This document shows positions 1-6,099 of a DNA stretch of 21,817 nt, in pieces. A program made the position numbers and the translations under genes. The stretch's first letter is position 1. Every line of letters starts with the position of its first letter. The notes beneath the pieces were generated by a model. It did not search any database. It was not told the DNA's origin and worked only from the letters and a program-made list of their open reading frames with translations. Origin of the DNA: JBOHCT01 sp050699055 (GTDB lineage: Bacteria; Actinomycetota; Actinomycetes; Streptosporangiales; JBOHCT01); NCBI GenBank assembly GCA_050699055.1, contig JBOHCT010000051.1, positions 1 to 21,817 of the forward strand, written 5' to 3'.

Positions 1-728
1 GTGTAGAGCAGCTCCGCGTAGGCGACGACCGACACGAGCGCGGTGTTCTTCAGCATCGAGATCGTCTCGTTGCCGGTCGGCGGGATGATCACCTTCATCG
101 CCTGCGGCAGGATGATCCGCCGCATCGTGAGCGAGCGCGACATCCCCAGCGACTGGGCCGCCTGGGTCTGCCCCTCGTCGATCGAAAGGATCCCGGCCCG
201 CGCGATCTCCGCCATGTACGCCGCTTCGTTCAGCGCCAAGCCGAGGATCGCCGCGATGAACGGCGTGATGAGCGAGGTCGCGTCGAAGGCGTAGAACTCG
301 GGGCCGAACGGGATCCCGATCGACAGCCGTGGGTACAGCGCGGCGATGAACCCCCAGAACAGGATCTGTACCAGCAGCGGCGTACCGCGGAAGAACCAGA
401 TGTAGATCCAGCTGATCCCGGAAAGGACAGGGTTCGGCGACAGTCGCATCACCGCGAGGATGATGCCTCCGACGATGCCGATCGCCATGCAGATGACAGT
501 GAGCTCGACGGTCCGGCCGGCGCCGATCATGATGCTGGGAGCGGTGAAGTACTGGCCGACGACGTCCCAATGAAAGCGGGGGTTGGTCACCAGGGAGTGG
601 ATCAGCATCGCGAGGAGCACGAGGACGACCCCGGTGGCCACCCAACGGCCGGGGTGGCGGACGGGGACGGCCTTGATCTCCGCCGCCTCGCCCGCCCCCC
701 TGCTCTCGAGCTCTCTGGCGGTCGTCAC
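1..728 (-). CDS. Polar amino-acid ABC transporter permease (3'-truncated by window edge)
   Basis: This is the inner-membrane permease of a HisM/GlnP-type amino-acid importer. I translated the minus strand by hand from a GTG at 728; 242 residues are visible and the C-terminus lies outside the window. A short hydrophilic N-terminus is followed by a first membrane segment at about 30-47, a second around 75-95, the family motif FRGTPLLVQ at 113-121, and the EAA loop (NEAAYMAEI...QAAQSLG) at about 168-195 that contacts the ATPase. The gene starts six bases after the stop of the binding-protein gene and lies in the same reading frame as it (TAG, two codons, then GTG). No strong Shine-Dalgarno is visible, so translation is probably coupled to the upstream gene. 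The ATPase gene is expected beyond position 1. The substrate cannot be fixed beyond polar amino acids. Confidence 0.93.
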   Translation of the reverse strand, partial: MTTARELESRGAGEAAEIKAVPVRHPGRWVATGVVLVLLAMLIHSLVTNPRFHWDVVGQYFTAPSIMIGAGRTVELTVICMAIGIVGGIILAVMRLSPNPVLSGISWIYIWFFRGTPLLVQILFWGFIAALYPRLSIGIPFGPEFYAFDATSLITPFIAAILGLALNEAAYMAEIARAGILSIDEGQTQAAQSLGMSRSLTMRRIILPQAMKVIIPPTGNETISMLKNTALVSVVAYAELLY

Positions 729-734
729 GACGAT

Positions 735-1688
735 CTAGCTCTTGGCGACATTGATTTGCGAGCCTTGAATGGCGTTGTCCTGCTCGCCCCACTTCGCGAG
801 GATCTTCTGGTAGGCGCCGCCGTCCATGAGCTTCTCGATGGCGCCCCGCAGGACCTTCGTGAAGTCTCCCGAGCCCTTGGGTACCGCGACGCCGTACGGC
901 GCGGTCGCGTACGGCTGGCCGGTCACCTCGAACTGGTCACCCGACTTCTTGGCCATGTACGCCGCCACGCCGGAGTCGGCCAGGGCGGCGTCGGTGCGTC
1001 CGGTCGACAGCGCGAGGTTGACGCCGTTCTGGTCGGGGTAGATCTGCGGCTCCAGCGGCTTCTTGCCCTCGGCCTTGCACTTCTTGCTGCGCGACGGGAT
1101 GTCGTCGTCGGACTGGATGGTGCCCTTCTCCGCGGCCACCCGCATGCCGCACAGCGACATACCCTCGGGGGAGAGCTTCTTGGGGTTGCCGGCGGGAACC
1201 ATCAGCGAGGTGCCGGCCTTGAAGTACGTGACGAAGTCGACGATCTGCTCCCGTTTCTTGGTGTCGGTGAACGCCGACATGCCCAGCTCGTACTTGCCCG
1301 AGTCGAGGCCGGGAATGATCGCGTCGAACGTCGCCTTCTGAAACTGGAACTTCACGCCGAGGACCTTGCCGAGCGCCTGGCCGAGGTCCGGATCGACGCC
1401 GATGATCGTCTTGTTGTCCTTGGCGACGAACTCCATCGGCGCGTAGGTCGGGTCCGTGGCGACGACGACCTTGCCATCTGCCTTGACGCTCTTCGGCACC
1501 ATCGCCGCGAGCTTCGGGTCCTTCTTGATCGTGCTGGCGGCCTGGGTGGATCCCCCAGCGGCGCGCTGGCCGCCGCCTCCTGATGTCCCCGAGGCGCCGC
1601 TGCCGCCGCAGCCCGCCAACAGCAAGGCCGCGGATGTCGCGGCCGCGACGAGGCCAAGCGCCCGCCGCGGCGAGGAAATGAGCCGCAC
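735..1688 (-). CDS. Amino-acid ABC transporter substrate-binding lipoprotein
   Basis: This is an extracytoplasmic solute-binding protein of family 3 (SBP_bac_3), 317 aa, which delivers an amino acid to the permease encoded just downstream. The chosen start is a GTG at 1688, preceded at 4 nt by the strong Shine-Dalgarno AGGAGGA (1693-1699). The open frame reaches 1796, but the longer form would bury the signal peptide. The N-terminus is a lipoprotein signal: basic residues, a hydrophobic stretch, and the lipobox LLAGC with the lipidated Cys27. A Gly/Ser-rich tether follows. The mature domain shows the family pattern GKVVVATDPTYAPMEF, then GVDPDLGQAL and FDAIIPGLDSGKYELGMSAFTDT. The gene probably has its own promoter, since a 186-nt gap separates it from the upstream gene. 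The ligand is unknown. Confidence 0.93.
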   Translation of the reverse strand: MRLISSPRRALGLVAAATSAALLLAGCGGSGASGTSGGGGQRAAGGSTQAASTIKKDPKLAAMVPKSVKADGKVVVATDPTYAPMEFVAKDNKTIIGVDPDLGQALGKVLGVKFQFQKATFDAIIPGLDSGKYELGMSAFTDTKKREQIVDFVTYFKAGTSLMVPAGNPKKLSPEGMSLCGMRVAAEKGTIQSDDDIPSRSKKCKAEGKKPLEPQIYPDQNGVNLALSTGRTDAALADSGVAAYMAKKSGDQFEVTGQPYATAPYGVAVPKGSGDFTKVLRGAIEKLMDGGAYQKILAKWGEQDNAIQGSQINVAKS

Positions 1689-1780
1689 GGTGTCCTCCTG
1701 AGCATGACCGGACCGGCGTGAGCACGCGGTGGTGACGCAACATTTTGCCAGGACCTGACCCGGTCCGGGGGCCACCAGTC

Positions 1781-1786
1781 TGTCAA
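1781..1786 (-). promoter_or_regulatory. Candidate -35 element for the ABC transporter genes
   Basis: The minus strand reads TTGACA, an exact sigma-70-type -35 hexamer, 93 nt upstream of the lipoprotein GTG. At 17-18 nt spacing the -10 position reads CCGGGT/CGGGTC, a poor match, so only the -35 half is convincing. Confidence 0.3.
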
Positions 1787-1805
1787 GATTCGACAACGGC
1801 CGCTA

Positions 1806-1817
1806 ACGTGCGCACGT
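1806..1817. promoter_or_regulatory. 12-bp perfect palindrome ACGTGCGCACGT
   Basis: This perfect 12-bp palindrome lies in the gap between the 3' end of the membrane-protein gene and the ABC transporter genes, about 20 bp upstream of the candidate -35. Its position fits an operator for a dimeric regulator. It is short, has no loop and no T-run, so it is an unlikely terminator. Function is inferred from position only. Confidence 0.3.
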
Positions 1818-1874
1818 GCCCGGGAGAGGACCGCCCTGACGGACCTGCCCGCGGCCGACGGAGACGCGGCCGGG

Positions 1875-2735
1875 TCAGGGCCGGCAGATGGTACAGGGCG
1901 TGCAGCCGTCGCGTTCAGCCGCGGCGCGCTCCGTCGTCTCGACTTCAGCGCCCTCCTCCTCGGCATCCTTGACCACCGCGCAGTCGTCGCGGTGGAACCT
2001 CTTACGCCCGGCCACCACACGTACGTTCCTGTCGTGCCCCGGCGGCGCGCCGCCGGTCGTCGAGTCGTCCGAGACGTCGCCCTCGTCGAGCGGCGCATCC
2101 TCGTCCTGGGGGGCCTCGTCGGACGTGTGGAGCGCCTCGTCCTTCGGTGCCTCGTCCTTGACCGGCCGGGTACGCGCGGCGAGCGCAGTGTCGGGCATAC
2201 AGGCGGTACAAGCGGTGTAGCCGCGCTCGCGGGCGTCGGAGTAAGGCAGCTCATCCGGGGACCGGCCGGCGAGCTGACGGCACGACGCGAGGTGGTACCG
2301 CCGGCGCCCCTGGACGACGAAGACCCTCGTGTCGCCGGGCACTGTCGCGGCGGGCGCCGAGGAAGGAGGGGGGTGCTTCGTCGTGGTCGGCGTGACGGAC
2401 GGGCGGGGCTTCGTCTGCGGCCTTCCTGCCGATATCCCCGTCGCGGTCCCTTCAGGAGCCCCCTCAGAAGCGCCCGTGGAGGCGGGCGCCCCCACAACGG
2501 CCGGTTCCGGCTCGGACGTTCGCCCAGCCTCGGGTCGCGGCTCCGTGACGTCGTCCACGGGCGAGTCCCTGGCGAAGAGCTCGGCGCGTAGCAGGAAGAC
2601 ACCGATGCCCAGGCACAGCAGGGACACGATGCTCACCCCGATCGACGCGTAGATGAGCATCAGCGTCGCCGTCACGATGCCCGCGATCAGCAGGGCGATC
2701 ACGATGATGACGAGTGCACCGCTTATGACGATCAC
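1875..2735 (-). CDS. Two-helix membrane protein with tandem Ada-like metal-binding modules
   Basis: This 286-aa protein is of unknown function. It starts at a GTG with AAGGAG at 8 nt spacing and lies 33 nt downstream of divIVA, so it is probably co-transcribed. Two membrane helices (about 3-28 and 32-50) form a hairpin anchor. A Pro/Thr/Glu-rich low-complexity linker (about 55-135) follows. Two related modules come next, at about 138-181 and 239-285, separated by an acidic linker (191-230). Each has a V-x-G-R-x-R-[YF]-H-x3-C start and ends in C-x2-C: His148, Cys152, Cys176, Cys179 and His248, Cys252, Cys281, Cys284. The pattern matches the zinc-binding N-terminal domain of Ada, with His where Ada has its methyl-accepting Cys. 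I infer a structural or sensory zinc site rather than DNA repair. The role and its link to polar growth are unknown. Confidence 0.85.
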   Translation of the reverse strand: MIVISGALVIIVIALLIAGIVTATLMLIYASIGVSIVSLLCLGIGVFLLRAELFARDSPVDDVTEPRPEAGRTSEPEPAVVGAPASTGASEGAPEGTATGISAGRPQTKPRPSVTPTTTKHPPPSSAPAATVPGDTRVFVVQGRRRYHLASCRQLAGRSPDELPYSDARERGYTACTACMPDTALAARTRPVKDEAPKDEALHTSDEAPQDEDAPLDEGDVSDDSTTGGAPPGHDRNVRVVAGRKRFHRDDCAVVKDAEEEGAEVETTERAAAERDGCTPCTICRP

Positions 2736-2768
2736 GGACTGTTCTCCTTGCCTCCCTGCGGGGGCAGG

Positions 2769-3677
2769 TCAGCGACGCTCAGGCGGCCGGTCGGGGCCGT
2801 GCGGGAAGCTCCCCGTGTGCTGAGCCTCGGCCGAGAACGGCGCCGTCGCAGACGGCTGGCCGTTTCTCGGCTCCCGTGAGGACAGCGCGGCCGCGCCGGC
2901 CGGGGTACCGCTGGAGCCTTGCAACGAGCCGCCCTCGGTGGCGCCCGCCTCGAGCTCACGGAGCTGGCCCTCGAGGTAGGCCTTCAGGCGGCTGCGGTAC
3001 TCACGCTCGAAAGCCCGCAGGTCGTCGACCTTTCGCTCGAGCTCCTCGCGCTGCTGCACGAGCGTGCCCATGGCTTGGCGATGACGCTCCTGGGCGTCGC
3101 GCTCGAGGGCCTCGGCACGGGACCTGGCCTCGCCGACGATCTGATCGGCCTGCCGGCGAGCCTTGCCCAAGGTCTCCTCGGCCTCGTGGCGGGCACGGCC
3201 GAGCGTGTCGTCGGCCTCCCGCCGGGCATCGGCGATCGCCTGGTCGGCGGTCTGCTGGGCGAGAGCGAGAACGCGGGCAGCGGTGTCCATGTTCTCCTCA
3301 CCCGACTGTGCCCCCGACTGTGCTCCCGCCGTTCCCGCGACCGCGGCGACAGCGGCGGGCGCGGGCTCCGGCTTCGGCTCGGGTTTCGGCGGCTCGGGTT
3401 GCGGTTCGGGTTTCGGCGGCTCCGGAGCGGGAGCGGCAGACGCCACGGTGGGCGCCGGCGCGCTGGACGACATGCTGCCCTGCGGGGCACTCGCGGACGT
3501 CTTGCCGCGCATGCACTCGGCCAGCTTGGCACGCAGCTCCTCGTTCTCCTGGATGAGGCGATCGAGCTCTGCCTCGACCTCGTCGAGGAAGGCATCGACC
3601 TCCTCCTCGTCGTAACCCGGCCGCAGGCGGGTCGTACTGAACTGCTTGTTCCGCACGTCCGCGGGGGTTAGCGGCAT
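2769..3677 (-). CDS. divIVA: DivIVA/Wag31 polar growth and septum-site coiled-coil protein
   Basis: This 302-aa cytoplasmic scaffold binds negatively curved membrane at poles and septa and directs apical wall synthesis in actinobacteria. The start is the ATG at 3677, preceded by GAGGAG. The open frame continues upstream but would run through yggT. The N-terminus MPLTPADVRNKQFSTTRLRPG followed by YDEEEVDAFLDEVEAEL is the conserved DivIVA lipid-binding domain and first coiled coil. A Pro/Glu/Lys-rich linker with a repeated PEPPKPEP unit (about 85-105) follows. A long Ala/Glu/Arg-rich coiled coil (about 125-255) and a disordered tail complete the protein. Lying downstream of ftsZ, sepF and yggT is the usual actinobacterial position. 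A TAGGAT -10 candidate and a 16-bp palindrome upstream suggest its own promoter. The gene is essential in relatives. Confidence 0.96.
   Translation of the reverse strand: MPLTPADVRNKQFSTTRLRPGYDEEEVDAFLDEVEAELDRLIQENEELRAKLAECMRGKTSASAPQGSMSSSAPAPTVASAAPAPEPPKPEPQPEPPKPEPKPEPAPAAVAAVAGTAGAQSGAQSGEENMDTAARVLALAQQTADQAIADARREADDTLGRARHEAEETLGKARRQADQIVGEARSRAEALERDAQERHRQAMGTLVQQREELERKVDDLRAFEREYRSRLKAYLEGQLRELEAGATEGGSLQGSSGTPAGAAALSSREPRNGQPSATAPFSAEAQHTGSFPHGPDRPPERR
3378..3422 (-). repeat. Imperfect 18-nt direct repeat coding for the PEPPKPEP linker of DivIVA
   Basis: Two 18-nt copies (3378-3395 and 3405-3422) differ at one base and lie 27 nt (nine codons) apart. They encode the repeated Pro/Glu/Lys linker between the DivIVA N-terminal domain and the main coiled coil. 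The linker length may vary between strains by repeat slippage. Confidence 0.7.
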
Positions 3678-3704
3678 GTTGGTCTCCTCGGCGCGCTCGG
3701 AACT

Positions 3705-3720
3705 CTGTCCGATCGGACAG
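3705..3720. promoter_or_regulatory. 16-bp perfect palindrome in the divIVA leader
   Basis: CTGTCCGATCGGACAG is a perfect palindrome in the 50-bp gap between the yggT stop and the divIVA start. It lies 27 bp upstream of the ATG and about 20 bp downstream of the TAGGAT candidate -10. This position fits an operator or a small leader hairpin (6-bp stem, GATC loop). No T-run follows it. Function is inferred. Confidence 0.4.
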
Positions 3721-3727
3721 TACCCGA

Positions 3728-4015
3728 TCAGAACACGGATCCTACGACCTGGATCAAAATCCAGACCACGATGAAGAGCACGATGAAACTGAGGTCGATG
3801 GCGACGCTGCCCAGCCTGAGCGGGGGGATGAAGCGGCGGAGCAGCTTGAGTGGCGGGTCGGTGATCGTGTAAGTGGCCTCGGCCAGCACGAGTATGACCC
3901 CCCTTGGTCGCCACGACCGAGCGAACATCTGGACGTACTCAAACACTAGCCTGGCCACGAGCAGTAGCAGGAAGAAATACAAAATGTAGCTGAGCACGGC
4001 GCCGACGATGCTCAC
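3728..4015 (-). CDS. yggT: YggT family small membrane protein
   Basis: This 95-aa integral membrane protein of the YggT/YlmG family starts at a GTG at 4015. It has a first hydrophobic segment at about 4-30, the family signature PPLKLLRRFIPPLRLGSVAID at about 54-74, and a second hydrophobic segment at about 74-93. YggT homologues lie between sepF and divIVA in most actinobacteria and in many Firmicutes and cyanobacteria. They are linked to division or membrane organisation, without a defined biochemical activity. It is 37 nt downstream of sepF and probably in the same transcript. Confidence 0.93.
   Translation of the reverse strand: MSIVGAVLSYILYFFLLLLVARLVFEYVQMFARSWRPRGVILVLAEATYTITDPPLKLLRRFIPPLRLGSVAIDLSFIVLFIVVWILIQVVGSVF
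3739..3744 (-). promoter_or_regulatory. divIVA: Candidate divIVA -10 element (TAGGAT)
   Basis: The minus strand reads TAGGAT, an exact match to the preferred -10 hexamer of actinobacterial principal sigma factors, within the last codons of yggT. The -35 position at 17-18 nt reads GGTCTG/TGGTCT, which is weak. Transcription would begin about 55 nt ahead of the divIVA ATG, placing the 16-bp palindrome in the leader. Confidence 0.35.
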
Positions 4016-4052
4016 GGTCGCGCCTCGTCTCGGTGTCTGGACATCTCTCCGG

Positions 4053-4559
4053 TCAGCTCTGGTTGAAGAACCCGCCCTCTGCGATGCGGGCCTTGTCCTC
4101 CGCCGTCACCTCCACGTTGGTGGGCGACAGGAGGAACACCTTGTTCGTCACACGTTCAATGCTGCCATGGAGCCCGAACACGAGCCCCGCCGCGAAGTCG
4201 ACCAGACGTTTGGCGTCGCTGTCGAGCATCTCCGTGAGATTCATGATCACGGGAGTGCCGCCGCGGAAGTGCTCGCCGATCGTGCGAGCCTCATTGTAGG
4301 TACGCGGGCACAGCGTCGTGATGCGGGCCAGGTCGGCCGTCAGCGGTACCTCCGGTCCGCCTGGTCGCTCTGACACCGTCGCCACCTGTCCGCGTCCGGC
4401 CGCGCGACGCGGCGAGCCATCTCGCTCATCGCGGTCGGGCCCGCCAGGCCGATTGTCCATCGGCTGGTCGTCGTAGTCCGTGTACTCGTCGTACTCGTCA
4501 GGGCGGTCGTCCTCCACGAGCCCGAGGTACACCGCCATCTTGCGCATCGCACCGGCCAT
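4053..4559 (-). CDS. sepF: Cell division protein SepF, membrane anchor for FtsZ
   Basis: This 168-aa protein starts at an ATG with GGAGGT 7 nt upstream. The N-terminus (MAGAMRKMAVYLGLVEDD) is the amphipathic membrane-binding helix of actinobacterial SepF. An acidic, Tyr/Asp-rich linker follows (about 15-70). The globular core at about 75-160 includes RITTLCPRTYNEARTIGEHF, GGTPVIMNLTEMLDSDAKRLVDFAAG and KVFLLSPTNVEV, the dimerising, FtsZ-tail-binding fold. SepF tethers and bundles FtsZ. No ftsA is seen in the cluster, in line with SepF being the main FtsZ anchor in this lineage. A promoter candidate lies directly upstream. Confidence 0.97.
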   Translation of the reverse strand: MAGAMRKMAVYLGLVEDDRPDEYDEYTDYDDQPMDNRPGGPDRDERDGSPRRAAGRGQVATVSERPGGPEVPLTADLARITTLCPRTYNEARTIGEHFRGGTPVIMNLTEMLDSDAKRLVDFAAGLVFGLHGSIERVTNKVFLLSPTNVEVTAEDKARIAEGGFFNQS

Positions 4560-4586
4560 GCTCGTGACCTCCGCACCGCTCGGTCG

Positions 4587-4615
4587 ACTCTCCGTCTGTC
4601 AGGGAACCGTCACAA
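4587..4615 (-). promoter_or_regulatory. sepF: Candidate sepF promoter
   Basis: On the minus strand, TTGTGA (4615-4610) and GAGAGT (4592-4587) are separated by 17 nt, a fair match to -35 TTGACA and -10 TAGRRT. The start site would be about 20 nt ahead of the sepF ATG. It lies in the 68-nt gap after yggS and would let sepF-yggT-divIVA be expressed apart from ftsZ. Two near-identical 13-mers straddle the -35. Confidence 0.3.
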
Positions 4616-4636
4616 GTAGACTGTCTGTCACGGAAC
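4595..4636 (-). repeat. Pair of 13-bp direct repeats around the sepF -35
   Basis: On the minus strand the copies read GTTCCGTGACAGA (4636-4624) and GTTCCCTGACAGA (4607-4595), with one mismatch and 29 bp apart. The first covers the last yggS codons and the second sits in the promoter spacer. Possible regulator half-sites; no protein can be named. Confidence 0.4.
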
Positions 4637-5383
4637 AGCAGGTCCGCTGGTGGGACCATACCGGACGCCCGCCGCACGAGCGCCGAGCAACGCCGTACCG
4701 ATCCGCAGGTGTGTCGCACCATGCGCGATCGCTTGTTCCATATCCGCGCTCATCCCCGCTGATACCATCGTCGCCTCCCGGTGGTCTGCACGTACCTTCG
4801 TCGCCACCTCGGCCAGGCGGGAGAACGCCTCGTCGGGGTCGGCGTCTTGGGGCGCCATCGCCATCACGCCGGCCAAGGCGAGACCGTCCGTCGCGGCGAC
4901 GGCGTCAGCGAGCGGTCGGACGTCGTCGGACCGCACCCCCCCGTGGTCCCCGGCACTGTCGAGCCGGACCTGGACGAAGCAGACGACACGCCGGCCGGCT
5001 CGCCGCGCCTCCCTGCCGAGCACGTCCACCAGCCGGGGGCGATCCACCGAGTGGACGACGTCCGCGTACGACACCACGGAACGACACTTGTTGGTCTGGA
5101 GCTGCCCGACAAAATGCCAGGTGAGATCAAGGTCGGCGCAGGCGTGAGCCTTGGGCGCCGCCTCTTGGTCGCGGTTCTCCCCGACGTCGGTCAGCCCGAG
5201 GGAGGCGAGGAGCCGTACGTCGGACGCCGGCCGGGACTTCGTGACGGCGACCAGCGTGATCTCCGAGAGGTCGCGGCCGGACTCCGCGCACGCTCTCGCA
5301 ACGCGACGGCGCACCGATGAGATGTTCGCCACGATCTGATCGCGCCTGCTCGCCTGTGTGTCCACGCCTATCCCCGGAGCCAT
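4628..5383 (-). CDS. yggS: YggS/PLPBP family pyridoxal phosphate-binding protein
   Basis: This 251-aa PLP-homeostasis protein has the single-domain fold of alanine-racemase N-termini and no known catalytic turnover. The Lys that binds PLP is in TLVAVTKSRP (Lys49). Other family marks are DVGENRDQEAAPKA and WHFVGQLQTNK, and, near the end, VSAGMSADMEQAIAHGATHLRIGTALLGAR. The chosen start is the ATG at 5383, with AGGA 6 nt upstream and a 16-nt overlap with pgeF. A GTG at 5365, just after the pgeF stop, would give an N-terminus closer in length to homologues and cannot be excluded. The ftsZ-pgeF-yggS-sepF order is conserved in actinobacteria. Confidence 0.94.
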   Translation of the reverse strand: MAPGIGVDTQASRRDQIVANISSVRRRVARACAESGRDLSEITLVAVTKSRPASDVRLLASLGLTDVGENRDQEAAPKAHACADLDLTWHFVGQLQTNKCRSVVSYADVVHSVDRPRLVDVLGREARRAGRRVVCFVQVRLDSAGDHGGVRSDDVRPLADAVAATDGLALAGVMAMAPQDADPDEAFSRLAEVATKVRADHREATMVSAGMSADMEQAIAHGATHLRIGTALLGARAAGVRYGPTSGPAVP

Positions 5384-6099
5384 GCGTATCCTGCGATCCG
5401 TCCCGTGCGGGGACCATCGCGCCGGTGAGAGTAGACCTCCGACGATTCCATGGTGCATCGGGCGTCCCTGTGCACCCGTTCGACTCCCCCTTCTCGGAGC
5501 TGCGCCCGGATGCCGCCGCGGATGTCGAGTCCGGGACCGCCCCTCGCGGTCGTGCAGCGGGCCGACGGCACCGTCCTCGCGACGTCCTCCTGCATGTCCC
5601 GCGGGACCTCGTAGCACCCGCCGCAGACCGCGGGACCGACCGCCGCGATAATGCGCCCGGGCCGAGCGCCTAGATCGCGCATCCGCTCAACCAGAGCCGA
5701 GACCACCCCCGCCGCCAACCCTTCGCACCCCGCGTGGGCGACGCCCACCACCCGTGCGACCGGATCGGCGCAGAGGACCGGCGCGCAGTCGGCGACGAGG
5801 ACCGCGAGGGCGAGCCGGGGAACCGTCGTCACGACCGCGTCAAGTGCTGGCGGGGTGTCATCGAAAGGGGCGTCGACCACCGCGACACGTGCACTGTGGA
5901 CCTGCCGCATCCATACGACCTTCGCGGGGTCGAGGTCGAGGGCCCGGGCGGCCCGACGCCTGTTCTCCGCCACAGCGGCGGGATCGTCGCCGGTCCCCGC
6001 CCCGAGGTTCAGCTCGTCGTAAGGAGGGGCGCTGACGCCGCCGTACCGGTCGGTGAACGCGGCGCACACGCCGTCACCCATCTCGAGACGCGTACTCAC
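5368..6099 (-). CDS. pgeF: PgeF/YfiH family multicopper-oxidase-like purine nucleoside phosphorylase/peptidoglycan editing factor
   Basis: This 243-aa protein belongs to the YfiH/LACC1 family. Members act on purine nucleosides, and the E. coli member removes wrongly incorporated residues from wall precursors. The conserved zinc ligands are visible: His68 in WMRQVHSA, Cys105 in VADCAPVL and His122 in GVAHAG. The N-terminal pattern TDRYGGVSAPPYDELNLG is also typical. Its GTG start overlaps the ftsZ stop in a GTGA, so translation is probably coupled to FtsZ. It in turn overlaps yggS if the ATG start of yggS is used. Confidence 0.93.
   Translation of the reverse strand: MSTRLEMGDGVCAAFTDRYGGVSAPPYDELNLGAGTGDDPAAVAENRRRAARALDLDPAKVVWMRQVHSARVAVVDAPFDDTPPALDAVVTTVPRLALAVLVADCAPVLCADPVARVVGVAHAGCEGLAAGVVSALVERMRDLGARPGRIIAAVGPAVCGGCYEVPRDMQEDVARTVPSARCTTARGGPGLDIRGGIRAQLREGGVERVHRDARCTMESSEVYSHRRDGPRTGRIAGYAWLRG

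Noticed and set aside
1689..1796. Longer N-terminus of the ABC binding protein
   Set aside because: It would place 36 residues ahead of a complete lipoprotein signal peptide, while the GTG at 1688 has a strong Shine-Dalgarno.
3705..3720. The divIVA-leader palindrome as a terminator for yggT
   Set aside because: The stem is short with at most a 4-nt loop, no T-run follows, and a consensus -10 lies just upstream of it, so an operator fits better.
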